A stretch of 39,424 nt of DNA from Stemphylium vesicarium (GCA_004380135.1 QXCR01000217.1:1-39424), one strand, 5' to 3'; numbered from the stretch's first letter, positions 19,767 through 30,546 are shown. Translations and numbers: made by a program. Notes: generated by a model not told the origin, from the sequence alone.

Positions 19767-21077
19767 ATGAAGCTCTTCTCATCGCTGCTCGCCTGCGCGG
19801 CGGCGTTATCGCCACTTGTTTCTGCCATCTCTGTTACCTCGACTAAGAATTGGAACATTAGCCAGGATGTAGAAGGAAGTGTACGACTCAACGGCCTCTC
19901 TTTTCAGCAACACGCCTTAACGACCTTTGGCGACTACCAGTACGTCGCGTTCTACAAGACGGCCTCTGGATATGGCAAACACTACGTCAACCTTGGACGA
20001 CGAAAGATCTCGCCCGCCTTGGGAGAATGGCAGTACTTCGCTTTCGAGGACTACCTCCAAACAACCCTTGACGAACACAACACAATCAGCATGGGGATTA
20101 GTGGTGACGGAAAAATACACCTAAGCTTCGACCATCACGATGTCCCACTCAACTATCGCGTGAGCAACCAGGGTATCGCGAAGACGGTTCCTACCCAATG
20201 GACTGCGAGCGCTTTTGGGGCGGTTCAGCACGCGCTGCCAGGATCTGTCGGCCCATGGACACCGTTGACATACCCTCGTTTCGAGCCTCTCGAAAATGGC
20301 GATTTGCTCATGGAGTTCCGCATCGGACAGTCCGGCGCAGGCGACTCGTACATCCACCGCTACTCCGCCACCCGTGGTTCCTGGAGCCCTGTCGGCAAGT
20401 ATTTGCAAGGCGAGGACAACAATGCCTACATCAACGGTATCAGCAGTCAAGGGGGAAAACTCTTCGTTTCTTGGACAGTCCGTGAAACACCCACGCCAAG
20501 CACAAACCACGACTTCTACTTTGCGTTCTCCGAGGACAATGGCAAGACGTGGAAGCAGACCAATGGTCAAACCGTTGAAAAGCCTATCAAGCCCACCACA
20601 CCTGGAATCAAGGTTTACTCCTTACCACAGAACAGCCAGATCATCAACCAAGAAGCGCAGTGTGCGGATCAGAAAGGCCGCTTCCATGCTTTGATGCGCG
20701 ACAACTCAACCAGCACTGCCCAATTCTACCACTACCTCCGAACGCCAGAAGGCAAATTTACCAAGACCGCCATCAACGCACCAGGCCTCTCGACACCCCC
20801 ATACCTCGCCTACCGAGGCAAAATCGCTGCTACCGGTGACAACGTAATCGCGATTCTACCGGACCAGCCAAAGATGACCGTGCAACTCTGGGGCGCGACT
20901 GCAGGCGGGGGATACAAGGATTGGAAAAAGCTGGCGGACATTCCCAACTCAGCGGGTGAACCGTTGGTAGATGAGGCTAGGTTAGACAAGTTCAACGTCT
21001 TGAGTCTGTTCATCAGGCAAGGTGGGCCTTTTGCCACGCGAAAGGTACAGGTCTGGGACATCGAGCTTGCACTCTAA
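19767..21077 (+). CDS. Secreted BNR_4-family beta-propeller protein, possible polysaccharide lyase
   Basis: A single exon encodes 436 residues. MKLFSSLLACAAALSPLVSA is a clear signal peptide. The mature protein has repeated propeller-like blades with motifs typical of the BNR_4 family: YQYVAFYKT near the start, LDEHNTISMGISGDGKIHLS, SFDHHDVPLNYRVS, NDLLMEFRIG-like GDLLMEFRIGQSGAGD, and FAFSEDNGKTWKQTNG (an Asp-box-like strand). Several bacterial BNR_4 proteins are ulvan or related polysaccharide lyases; the fungal members are poorly known. The actual substrate is not shown by the sequence. The start is the ATG in ATCAACATGAAG, followed at once by the signal peptide; an in-frame start further upstream would spoil it. 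It sits beside invertase and galactanase genes, which fits a glycan role. Confidence 0.8.
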   Translation: MKLFSSLLACAAALSPLVSAISVTSTKNWNISQDVEGSVRLNGLSFQQHALTTFGDYQYVAFYKTASGYGKHYVNLGRRKISPALGEWQYFAFEDYLQTTLDEHNTISMGISGDGKIHLSFDHHDVPLNYRVSNQGIAKTVPTQWTASAFGAVQHALPGSVGPWTPLTYPRFEPLENGDLLMEFRIGQSGAGDSYIHRYSATRGSWSPVGKYLQGEDNNAYINGISSQGGKLFVSWTVRETPTPSTNHDFYFAFSEDNGKTWKQTNGQTVEKPIKPTTPGIKVYSLPQNSQIINQEAQCADQKGRFHALMRDNSTSTAQFYHYLRTPEGKFTKTAINAPGLSTPPYLAYRGKIAATGDNVIAILPDQPKMTVQLWGATAGGGYKDWKKLADIPNSAGEPLVDEARLDKFNVLSLFIRQGGPFATRKVQVWDIELAL

Positions 21078-21711
21078 GACCGCAACAAGTACTCCGGTAG
21101 CTTAGCGAATGCAACAACCACAGCTAGTCAGAGCCACCTTTTCTAACTCTACCGGGTCGGACTTACCTTGCATGTCTTGCGCGACTTATTCATTTTTGCC
21201 GGTGCTACATTGCCTTCTTCGAATGTCGCTTGCGAACTTCTCTGTAAAGCGCCAAGTGGGAGAATTCTCGGGGAGTTTTCCAGCCGCACTAACCTCAGGA
21301 ACGTCATCACACATTGACTCCGACCAACTTAACCGGCCGTTTAAACCCAACAAGAGAACGCACGTTCATATGAGACCACGGCTTACCTGGAACCAGTATG
21401 GCGGTAGCTGTATTTGCGGGGAAAGTCCGTACCGGGGGCATCCGAAATACCTCATTCTTTACGATCCCGGATCGACTTCATCACGCAACCACAACCCTGG
21501 CCCATACCAGGCGCCTTGGATTGCGGAGTGACTAGACGTGATTATGCGGGGCGGACATGGATTTCTTCCTTGTCATTGCTGGGGCCCCAAGAAACTTGTT
21601 CGTTGAAGCTTCTTAGCATCTTCGATCTGCGATTCCGTGGACAGCATAAAGCCAGCCGTACCCCCACCAGCAGAACACATCCGACAGATAATCTAATCCA
21701 GCTCATTCGCG
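21078..21711. other. Intergenic between BNR_4 and GH32 genes
   Basis: This 634-bp stretch holds the 3' UTR of the BNR_4 gene and the invertase promoter. Overlapping plus ORFs at 21109-21531 and 21414-21818 have no family features. Confidence 0.4.
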
Positions 21712-23538
21712 ATGTTCTCTCGTTCTTCCGTTGTTGCGGCCGCGTTTGGCGTTGCCGCGCTCGCGACCGCCCAAGACTCGTCCTTCACCTCCATCCAATA
21801 CTCGACCTCCTCATCTAGCGGCACAAGGACTATTTCTTTTGGACAGTCAGACTCGCCGGCAATAACGCAGACGATTACTGCCACTGGTTCGGTGGTGGTG
21901 GTGCCGAGTTCGACATATTCGCAATCTGACGTCCCGACCGGCACACCACTTCCTGGCAACTACAATGAGCCTTTACGACCACAAATACACTTCAGTCCGC
22001 CCATCGGGTTTGAAAACGACCCAAACGGCGCCTATTTAGATGAAGAGGGGCTGTATCATCTATACTACCAGTTCAACCCGACTGCAAACGTCGCAGGCAA
22101 CCAACACTGGGGACATGCTACCAGCAAGGACCTTTACACCTGGACTAACCAACCTATTGCCCTTTTCCCTGGTGGTCCAACCGAAGGAATCTTCTCTGGC
22201 AGCTCCGTAGTCGATGTGAACAACACTTCCGGTTTCTTCCCCAACCAAACCAACGGTGTAGTCGCCATCTACACTGTCAACGTTCCAGAGAATCAGACAC
22301 AGCACATCGCATACTCCTACGACAACGGCTACTCCTTCATCAAGTACGAAGGTAACCCAGTGATAGCACCTGGTGGAACCAACCCCGAGCAATTCCGCGA
22401 CCCCAAAGTCATATGGTATGAGCCCACCCAACACTGGGTCATGGTAGTTGCGTATCCCATCGATTTCACTGTCGGCATCTTCACTAGCCCTAACCTCATC
22501 GACTGGACGGCCACCAGCAACTTCACCAACTATGGCATCACTGGTCTGCAATACGAGTGTCCCAACATGGTCGAGATGCGCGTCGAAAACTCCATAGATG
22601 GCGAGGAATCCAAATACGTCATGCTTCTCTCTATCAACCCTGGCGCCCCTCTCGGTGGTAGCATCTCGCAATACTTTATCGGCACGTTCAATGGAACCCA
22701 TTTCGAAGCCGATGACTCCAGAACCAGACTCACCGATTTCGCCAAGGACAACTATGCTGGTCAATTCTTCTATGGTATTCCGGCAGACCAGGACCAGATC
22801 ACCATCGATTGGGCCTCTAACTGGCAGTACACAAATATAGTTCCTACAGCCGGCGAAGAGCTCGGTGATGGTTTCCGGGGCGTTCAGACTGTACCGCGAG
22901 GCCACTACTTGAAAGAACTACCGCGCCAGGGACTATCGCTGATGTCATACCCTCATGGAATCATGACTCCTGTGGAGACTGAGCTTGCTGTCAACAACGA
23001 CGTCGGCAACGGAGCCGTTTTTGTTGACTACTCCAGTCTTGAGTCTAAAGCTATTTACTTCGAAGCCAATGTCACCGGACTGACCAGTCAATCGCTCCAA
23101 GGCTCGATTAGCTTTACTTTCCAATCATCCGTATCCGGCGAATCGATTTCTGGTGGTACCTTCATTTCTTCTGGCGATGTCTGGCTCGACCGCGGTAGCA
23201 CCTCTGCCTTCCAAAGCCCCTACTTCAACGAGAAGTTTAGTTACACCGGACTATACGACGGTAAAGGTTCATGGAGAATATCCGGTATCGTTGATAGGAG
23301 CATCATCGAGCTTTTCCTGAATGGAGGCGAAGCTGCTGCAACTAGCGTCTTCTTCCCCACCCAGCCATTGGACTTTATGATCTTGAGGATAGCAGGTCTT
23401 AACGAGACCGCCACTGCGAGCGTTGCAGTTTGGGGATTGGAGGCTGCTTGGCTCAACCAGGCGAACGCGAACGGCACTGTTGTGGGGAATGCAACGGAAA
23501 GCAGTGATGCGATGCTTGGAGCTGATAGACTATTGTAG
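21712..23538 (+). CDS. Secreted GH32 invertase (beta-fructofuranosidase)
   Basis: The enzyme hydrolyses sucrose and possibly short fructans outside the cell. A single exon encodes 608 residues, normal for fungal GH32. The signal peptide is MFSRSSVVAAAFGVAALATA, followed by a Ser/Thr-rich linker. The three catalytic motifs are present: FENDPNG (nucleophile Asp103), FRDPKV (transition-state Asp230) and YECPN (acid/base Glu282). The N-terminal five-bladed domain runs to about residue 430, and the C-terminal beta-sandwich ends with DRSIIELFLNGGEAAATSV. Many NxS/T glycosylation sites are present. Close relatives may act as inulinases or fructosyltransferases; motifs alone cannot separate these. 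It lies between the BNR_4 and GH30 genes, all in the same direction. Confidence 0.95.
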   Translation: MFSRSSVVAAAFGVAALATAQDSSFTSIQYSTSSSSGTRTISFGQSDSPAITQTITATGSVVVVPSSTYSQSDVPTGTPLPGNYNEPLRPQIHFSPPIGFENDPNGAYLDEEGLYHLYYQFNPTANVAGNQHWGHATSKDLYTWTNQPIALFPGGPTEGIFSGSSVVDVNNTSGFFPNQTNGVVAIYTVNVPENQTQHIAYSYDNGYSFIKYEGNPVIAPGGTNPEQFRDPKVIWYEPTQHWVMVVAYPIDFTVGIFTSPNLIDWTATSNFTNYGITGLQYECPNMVEMRVENSIDGEESKYVMLLSINPGAPLGGSISQYFIGTFNGTHFEADDSRTRLTDFAKDNYAGQFFYGIPADQDQITIDWASNWQYTNIVPTAGEELGDGFRGVQTVPRGHYLKELPRQGLSLMSYPHGIMTPVETELAVNNDVGNGAVFVDYSSLESKAIYFEANVTGLTSQSLQGSISFTFQSSVSGESISGGTFISSGDVWLDRGSTSAFQSPYFNEKFSYTGLYDGKGSWRISGIVDRSIIELFLNGGEAAATSVFFPTQPLDFMILRIAGLNETATASVAVWGLEAAWLNQANANGTVVGNATESSDAMLGADRLL

Positions 23539-24213
23539 CCGTCTAGAGTAGGTATAGAAGCCTCAATGATGTAATCGCAGCGTATCGTATGCTGTACGCG
23601 ATTAATTTCATTCCTACATGAAACCTGATATATGAGTAAACATCATAAGCTTGGCTCACAAAATCAATTACCCCGTATGCCGATGCAATCTCCGCTTGCC
23701 ACCGGGACCTCGTGATCGGTTTCCAAGTGGCATAACCGCGGAAAATCTCCACTAGCCTCGGCCTCTTCCGCCTCCACACTCGAATCCGGACCTTGATGCG
23801 GATGCAAGACCTATTCCTGTCAAGTGCACTACACAAGCAGTCCCGCGAGTTAATAATAGCGGGCCCGGTTGCCATGAGATCGGAAGGTGCTCAATACGGA
23901 AGAATTTGTATGCTAATTATTCCGGCCTATTAGAGCTGGCAGGCAATGGCGGAGGTGGATCCGGCGTCATTATGTGGGTCAGCAAGTCGTAAATCCGCCA
24001 AGGTGTATTGGGTAGCGAATACACTTCCCCGCTTACCCGTATGACGGTGCTAGAAGGGGGCTGTGATTTCGGTGGCATTGAGGGTGTGGCCGGGCGCGTT
24101 ACTTGAAAGGGATGTGCGTAGGATGATGCACAGCACAATAGATTCGCATAAGAAGGGACTCTAAACAACAATGCCACGGCCACGGACTCCGCCTTGTTCA
24201 GCCTTTCTTCACG
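23539..24213. other. Intergenic between GH32 and GH30 genes
   Basis: There are 675 bp with no supportable gene. Minus ORFs at 23543-23875 and 23917-24408 are uncharacterised, and the second overlaps the start of the GH30 gene on the other strand, so it is a shadow. Confidence 0.4.
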
Positions 24214-25712
24214 ATGCGCGCTCCAACTCTTACTGAGATAGTGCTTGTGCTGGCTAGCAGCTTTTGTGTCAACGCCGATACGACTACTACGATCGATCCA
24301 AAATCGAACTGGGGAACGTGGGAAGGATGGGGCACGTCGCTGGCATGGTGGGCGCAACAATTTGGCGATCGCGACGATTTGGCAGATGTATTCTTCACGC
24401 TTGGTCAAACTAAGTTTGGAAGCCAGACTTTGCCAGGATTAGGTTTCAACCATGCGCGCTACAACGCCGGCGCATGCAGCTGGAACTCCGTCGATGGAGA
24501 GAGTATGGTCGTGTCACCCAATGTCAAGAGGTCCAGGCAGATGGAGGGCTTTTGGCTAGATTGGAAAAGTGAGGACTCCAACTCGGCAAGTTGGGACTGG
24601 TGAGTGACGCATACAAGGTACTTGGAGACGCTTGCTAATTGAAGTTTTCTATTAGGTCCGTTGATGTCAATCAGCGAACAGCGCTTAGCAAGGCCATCGA
24701 GCGTGGTGTCAGCAAGACGGAACTCTTCTCAAACAGCCCCATGTGGTGGATGACTAAGAACCACAACCCCTCCGGTGCGGCCGATGGGAGCGAGAACATC
24801 CAATCCTGGAACCTGGAGAAACATGCCATCTACATGGCGACTGTTGCTGAGGTCTTCAAGAGCAAATACGGTATCGAATTCGAGACTGTCGATCCATTCA
24901 ACGAGCCAAGCGCAGACTGGTGGAAGTCTGATGGCACACAAGAAGGATGTCACATCGATGTCTCTACTCAAGCAAAGATTGTTGAGTACCTCGACACGCA
25001 ACTCAAGAACCGCGGACTGTCGACTGTAATTGCGGCTTCGGATGAGTCGTACTACGACCAAGCAGAGACCAACCTGAGGAACATCGGAAGCAGCGCACTG
25101 AGCAAGATTAAGCGAGTCAATGTACATGGATACCAGTACGGTAGCGGTGACCGAGTCGCTGTCCATGAGTTGTCCACTGCAGCTAGAAAGCCCGTCTACA
25201 ACAGTGAATATGGTGACGGGAAGGCTGGCGGGGAAGACATGGCCCGCAACCTTTTACTCGACTTCCGATACCTGAAACCGGTCGCATGGGAATATTGGCA
25301 GGTCCTAGATCAAGGAGGGTGGGGCCTGATTGATGCCGACAACGATGCCAAAACGCTGGGCTCGGCCACGCAAAAGTACTTCGTCATGGCCCAGTTCGCA
25401 AGACACATCCGCCCCGGAATGCAGATCCTGGACGGTGGCGCCGACAACATCGTTGCTGCATACGATGCCAGCAAATCTAAGCTGGTTGTAGTTGCCGCCA
25501 ACTGGGATGAGGCACAATACCTCAACTTTGAACTTTCTGGATTCTCCGGACGTCCCTCGTCTGGCGCAACCGTGACTCGATGGGCAACCCAGATTGGCAG
25601 TGGCGAACAGTATGTGGAGCACCGCGACACTACAGTCAGCGGAACGAAGTTCTGGTCGAAGTTTGAGAAGAATGTCGTGCAGACTTTCGAGGTTACTGGA
25701 GTGAAGCTCTAG
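24214..25712 (+). CDS. Secreted GH30-family glycosidase, probably endo-beta-1,6-galactanase
   Basis: It probably cuts beta-1,6-galactan side chains of plant arabinogalactan proteins. Exons 24214-24599 and 24656-25712, with a 56-bp intron splitting a Trp codon, give 480 residues. The start MRAPTLTEIVLVLASSFCVNA is a signal peptide. The TIM barrel begins GWGTSLAWWAQQFG and has NHARYNAGA, NSPMWWMTKNHNPSG, the acid/base in VDPFNEPSADWW (Glu212) and the nucleophile in VYNSEYGDG (Glu313). It ends in a beta-sandwich domain with KNVVQTFEVTGVKL. The GWGTSLAWWA and SPMWWMT motifs match the galactanase subfamily (GH30_5 type) better than glucosylceramidases or xylanases. Substrate remains inference. Confidence 0.88.
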
Positions 25713-25887
25713 TGTCACATTACCATAGTCTTGGCGTTCACCCTGTACAATCTTGGATATTCCTTATGAGGACCAAGAACCATAAATAAATACCACATAA
25801 ATCACGTAGTGTGACACTGTTAGCTCTTTGCTGATGGAAATATCCCTTGATATCTATTCTTCACTTTCTGACGAAGACAGTGATGCC

Positions 25888-26463
25888 TCATCCTATCCTC
25901 TGCTTCCTCCGCACCCAGATATCGTCGCCATCACTACCAGCCCTGTGCTGAACTTCCCATATTTGAAGCTTGTAGTTGCCACGGTCTGAGCGTCCAGTGT
26001 GAAGATCAAATGACCAGTTATGTTTCGGGCATTGGATTCCAGAACTAAGCACTACGCCAAAATCCTCAATATCAAAGGGCGCGCCGTTTGAAAGAGGGTA
26101 CGAAGAGTGTGGACATTCCTACGAAGGCTGTGGTCAACATGTGCGCGAGACTCAGGGTTGGCGACATACGTGGTTGACAGCGACGAATTTTCCCTTGTAC
26201 TGGAACACCATCACCTGGTCTTTCGCATCTCCACCCAGCTCAGGATCCTTCCAATCATCGATCGCTACCTCAGTTGCTCTTGAGCTGTCATCGCGAGGCA
26301 CGTGAAACACCCGACAACCAGGTACGAACTTCTCGCCGCATGGCTGTTGCTCGCCGACACGCGTCGAGTCGTCGAGATTTGGGTATGACGAAGCTGTGCC
26401 AGCCGAAAACCATGCATCGCCCGCTCGAGATGCGCGCGAGAATGGGTTAACAAGGAATGACAT
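25888..26463 (-). CDS. Solitary Rieske-type [2Fe-2S] domain protein
   Basis: This small iron-sulphur protein of unknown partner may transfer electrons or sense redox state. Exons 26170-26463 and 25888-26118, with a 51-bp phase-0 intron, give 174 residues. The cluster ligands are the Cys and His of NHECPHSSYP and of IQCPKHNWSF, so all four are present. About 25 residues separate the two boxes. The tail DRGNYKLQIWEVQ is typical of fungal single-domain Rieske proteins. There is no oxygenase catalytic domain, no signal peptide and no transmembrane anchor, so it is not the bc1 subunit or a ring hydroxylase. It converges on the galactanase gene (175 bp) and diverges from the B3/B4 gene. Confidence 0.88.
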
Positions 26464-26832
26464 GGACGTTGGTGGTGGATCTAGATGGGTGTGGCGCAGG
26501 TATGTACGAACGTCGCGAAGACTTGCCCGTTGTACGTGCGCTAAACGATCTGGAAGCAGCTAGACTCCGCCATGTCAACAGAAACTTCAGCGTCGCATGT
26601 CATTCACGCCCTGTAATCCAAAGAGGAAATGCGCACCCAAACGTAGAAGTTCTTGGACGAAGATATAAAGAGGCATGTAGTAGACAATAGCGTCTCGAAA
26701 TGCATTGAGTACATGTTGTTCTGCAGACCTTTTGCAACAGCCAGCGTCATCGTACCAGTACGGAAGATACCCTCACCTTTCTTTTCCCCTTCTAAACTCG
26801 TTCTCCGCTCCACATTTCATCGTACTGCAAAC
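26464..26832. promoter_or_regulatory. Divergent upstream region of Rieske and B3/B4-domain genes
   Basis: These 369 bp lie between two divergent starts. The part next to the plus-strand gene is C/T-rich (about 26765-26815), typical of fungal 5' UTRs. It is also open in frame with the downstream gene from an ATG at 26713. Confidence 0.45.
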
Positions 26833-27552
26833 ATGTCTGCCATCGAAGACCCGCAAACCTACCTCGCCAACGCGCGTATCGCACCCGAGATCTTCCAACT
26901 ACGGCCCGACTACCGCGCCCTCCTCATGGTCGTTACCGGTATCCCGCCCAAGCCCTCTGATGCGGCCAGTGAAGCCTATCTTTCATCTGCTGAAGCATCC
27001 GCCAAAGCAGCTCTTGCGAAAACACCAGTTAATGATATACCTCACGTCGCGCAATGGAAAGAAGCCTACAAGGCCTTTGGCGCCAAACCGAAGAAGACGA
27101 TGAACAGCCTAGAGGCCTTACTTCGCCGCGTCGATGCCGGTCTCCCGCGTGTTAATCGGCTGACGGACATTTACAATGCCATTTCCATCTCCCATCAGAT
27201 ACCGCTCGGTGGCGAAGACCTCGACAAGTACCAAGGAAGCCCATATCTAGCGCGGGCCAATGGCGACGAGAAGTTTGACACCAAGTCCGGTGGTGAAATC
27301 GTAATTGAGCACCCAAGCCCAGGCGAGGCGGTCTGGTGCGACAACGAGGGGGTGACCTGCAGACGCTGGAACTGGAGGCAATGCTCAAGAACGGCCCTGA
27401 GCGATAGCACAACGAACGTGCTGTTCATCCTGGATGCGCTAGAGGCTCTCGACGACGAGCGACTAAACAAGGCGGCCGATGAACTTAGTCAGGAGCTGCA
27501 GAAGTTGTCAGCAGACGTCAAAGTCGAACGCCGCCTATTGAAGGCGCCGTAA
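26833..27552 (+). CDS. Solo B3/B4 (PheT-like) domain protein
   Basis: A single exon encodes 239 residues. The fold is that of the B3/B4 domain of bacterial phenylalanyl-tRNA synthetase beta, known also as a free-standing family that may act on tRNA or amino acids. Recognisable family stretches are YRALLMVVTGIPPKP, QWKEAYKAFG, NSLEALLRRVDAG, LPRVNRLTDIYNAISISHQIPLGGEDLDK and TNVLFILDALE. The synthetase catalytic domain is absent. The start at 26833 (AACATGTCTGCC) is chosen for context. An upstream in-frame ATG at 26713 would add 40 residues rich in Arg/Lys/Ser and free of acidic residues, resembling a mitochondrial presequence. The natural substrate of this family is not established. Confidence 0.8.
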   Translation: MSAIEDPQTYLANARIAPEIFQLRPDYRALLMVVTGIPPKPSDAASEAYLSSAEASAKAALAKTPVNDIPHVAQWKEAYKAFGAKPKKTMNSLEALLRRVDAGLPRVNRLTDIYNAISISHQIPLGGEDLDKYQGSPYLARANGDEKFDTKSGGEIVIEHPSPGEAVWCDNEGVTCRRWNWRQCSRTALSDSTTNVLFILDALEALDDERLNKAADELSQELQKLSADVKVERRLLKAP

Positions 27553-28148
27553 GCAATGATCCAAACCGCGTGCATGGTGCTCGAGCATCACCAAGCCCAG
27601 GATTCTATACAAGCCGTTGGAGTTTCGTTTCGTAAATAATAGTACCGAGATAGGGTATACATACTCCGGTCGTCGCAATCATGTACACGTCGAGAATAAA
27701 AATCTGACTTTCGAAGATGCCACTAGGCCAGAGTTGACTCTTGAAACAACAAATGGAGTTTTCAGCTGGAGATGAACTTCACGGCAGTACGGGCTTCCAA
27801 TGACAAGGCTAAACTTCATGCCTGTTCCATACTAATGCGGATCCAAGGGCAGCTTAGTGTGTACACTAGGCTTGCTTCGGCGTGATCTTCGGTTAACTCC
27901 GGCGTTAGCCCCAGCTCCTTTCTCGTGTTCAGGATTTTATTGCGGATCTCTCGCAGCGATCCTCCAGACCAAATCCGTAAGGTTTGATATCTGTCGTCCT
28001 CGCCATATTGCCTTTTGCACGTAACGATTCGATCCTGTATCGTGTTCTACGCCTTCTGCTATTGTGGCTAGAGAACCCAGCCACAGAATTTTTCATCTCC
28101 TTCTCTTCCCGTTCCCCATGGGCCATTCCATTTTAGGATACAAGCAAC
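27553..28148. other. Intergenic, nothing recognised
   Basis: These 596 bp hold the 3' UTR of the B3/B4 gene and the promoter of the membrane-protein gene. A 65-codon minus ORF (27929-28126) shows no features. Confidence 0.4.
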
Positions 28149-29446
28149 ATGCCTAGAGTGTCATGGTGGCCGGAGACACGACTCGAATGGGCTTTCTTTA
28201 GCGCTACCGCAATCCAGGCCTCTGTGAACATTACTATCCAAAGGTATACCTTGTCCCCCAATTGTGATTACTCTGCATCGATTTGTTGACTGATCGTCGC
28301 GCACAGCATCGTCCTGGTCGTCTATCTGCAATGGGTTAACTCCGTCATCTACCAAGTCCCACTTGCATACGTTATTTCCTTGACCCTAGCCATCAACAGC
28401 TTGGGCTGTCTTTTCCAGGTGGTCCTGACTCTTGACGCATACCGCATCAAGAACCATATTCAGATCTTTTTGCAATGTCTCGCCAATATCTGTCTTTCGG
28501 TGTCGACAATCCTCCAATATGGCGAGGTTCGTCACTCGCAGGGCAGGGCCCTAACTGGGCATGACCTGTACAACACTCCTTTTGCCAAGAATGACTGGCA
28601 CTTTTGGCAGCGAGTCTCGCCTGGTCTTACAGTTTGCGCTGTTGTGACATGCGTATGCAGCCTCATCATGTGCGGAGTAGCCATAGGATTATATCGCGAA
28701 TTCAGGTGGGCGTTGTATCAACACGTCAGTCCTGATAGGAGGATACAAAAGAAATACTTCGTCTATCAGGTGAGACACTCCCACTGATGCTGTTTATCCT
28801 CAATACCCTACTCACACCTTTGCAGGTCTACTTGGTTCTTCTCAAGTACACGCCTTATTTCGTCTTCGCCTTCATCATCATCTACGCATTTATTGATGTG
28901 CATTACAAGTAGAACCCCCTGTACGAGCTGCATGTGAGATATATACTGATTTCGTACACCCAAATTTAGGGAACCCGAGTTTTCTTTGACTTTGGCCATC
29001 ATACCCGCAACGCTTGTTCATCTCGCATTTGCGGTGTACTTTGTCCGGCATGAGAAACGCTTTGGAATGGCTATCATATTGGTAAGCTCGACACTCTTCA
29101 TAACCAGTGCTCTTCTAACTCTCTCAAGCTTATTCACGGCGCCAGCATTGCGTACCTGATCACCCGGCTGCTTGTCTTGTACGGAAGATCGATACTTGCC
29201 GATACGCTGATGAAAGACGAGATGGTCTTTTACATCTCTATTGCCCTTGGTTTTTCTATTTCTACACTCGTCATTGGATGCATCTGCTTTTTCAACTTCA
29301 ACAATGGGTTGAAACCAATCCTGCTGGGGCAGGTGCAGCGCAAACCGCGACCAAACGAGCTAGAAGACGACTACTATGTTCAGCGACTGAACTACAACGT
29401 TTTGCCGTTGGCAGACCGCGACTCGCAGAGATTCGCGTTGGATTAA
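28149..29446 (+). CDS. Multi-spanning membrane protein, UPF0658 (Golgi)-like
   Basis: Exons by eye are 28149-28243, 28307-28769, 28826-28908, 28970-29081 and 29129-29446, with introns of 46-63 bp, giving 356 residues. The start MPRVSWWPETRLEWAFF leads into about seven hydrophobic helices, for example IVLVVYLQWV, VPLAYVISLTLAIN, TVCAVVTCVCSLIMCGVAI, YFVFAFIIIYAFI, LTLAIIPATLVHLAFAVY and FYISIALGFSISTLVIGCICFF. The C-tail is charged and ends LNYNVLPLADRDSQRFALD, which resembles the end of fungal UPF0658 Golgi membrane proteins. The family call is from memory of that layout and is moderate; the membrane topology is secure. Molecular function is unknown. Confidence 0.75.
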
Positions 29447-29823
29447 AGAATTATTTGCTTCTCAATGTTACGCGGAGTACGGGTTGGCCAAATAGATCTA
29501 ATGTTAGTTGAAGTAATGCTCGCGAGGTTAGAGAATCAATACAGACAGTTAATCCTTTTAGTCAGCCACATGTCCTGCGTCGCAGTATCCATGCTCACTC
29601 AACATGTACCTGTCGATTACTACAAACAGCTCAATTTCGTCCGGGGGTGTGCCCACAGATGGCGCCCTTTTCCACCGTCACGCCAACTGCGCTCACCACA
29701 TGTGTCAATTGTTTAGGCTAGCGCGGGTTGGTTTTTTGGCGCGACTTTGCGGAAGTCGCGCATTCTACCCACAACCAAGACACTCACACCCTCACATTTT
29801 ATGAACAACATATTCGATCAATC
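29447..29823. other. Intergenic, nothing recognised
   Basis: This is the 3' UTR of the membrane-protein gene and upstream sequence of the small Cys-rich ORF. No motif was identified. Confidence 0.35.
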
Positions 29824-30123
29824 ATGCCTACATCGTACTCGACTCCAAGGCAAAAGGCAGAGCTTAAATTCGAAATTGATCGCTACCCGTCACCACAATC
29901 GCATCACTATTGCCAGACGGACATTGAAGACCGACGGCAGCAAATGAACAAAACAATGAAATTGGACTCACATGGTGTCAATAAAAATGGTTTTGAGGCA
30001 TCGTGCTCACACTACTGGGGCGAAAAATCGGCGTGCATGAATGGGCCATCTCAATGCGCCAATCCGTGTGGCTGTTGTGGCTGGAAACACACTGGAGTGA
30101 ATGAAAGCAGCGATGCATCTTGA
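29824..30123 (+). CDS. Hypothetical small Cys-rich protein
   Basis: The ORF from the ATG at 29824 encodes 99 residues. The first half is hydrophilic (TPRQKAELKFEIDRYP). The second half has a cluster of eight cysteines, including CANPCGCCGW. No signal peptide is visible, so it is not an obvious secreted effector. No family is recognised, and it could be one exon of a larger gene whose other parts were not resolved. Confidence 0.35.
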   Translation: MPTSYSTPRQKAELKFEIDRYPSPQSHHYCQTDIEDRRQQMNKTMKLDSHGVNKNGFEASCSHYWGEKSACMNGPSQCANPCGCCGWKHTGVNESSDAS

Positions 30124-30546
30124 GAGACGAATCCCTTATGAATCTAGCCTTGCCCCATATCATATTGCACGGCTCACTGGTGGAAGCGCACGTGGGGGAT
30201 AGAACCTCCCGACTTTGTCCAAGTGAGACCGTCGGAAGCCGACGAAATATTGTTGCTGGACGCCGGCGTTATCACAAAGAACGACACCTTGATCACCTGG
30301 AACATTGAGCTATACAATGCAGATCCAGCCTCGGAGCAACAGCAATCGAATACGCGGCCGCCGAGATCTTTTGTCCCTCATCGTCAATCGCATTCTCAAG
30401 CACCAATTGTCCAATCCTTGCATGGATTACCCCCATTTGCAACTGGATAGCAAAGATACCAGAAAATGCCAGCTTATCCTTTCGCAACGTACGCTTTGCA
30501 CCAGTCACTAGTTTTCTTTACAGTCGAAATCCGCTAACAGAGACAG

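Noticed and set aside
22060..22905. A 281-codon minus-strand ORF inside the invertase gene
   Set aside because: It is the antisense shadow of a well-supported GH32 coding exon.
30185..30235. tRNA-like arm on the minus strand (GGTTCTATCC with a possible stem)
   Set aside because: No acceptor stem, D-arm or anticodon arm could be formed around it.
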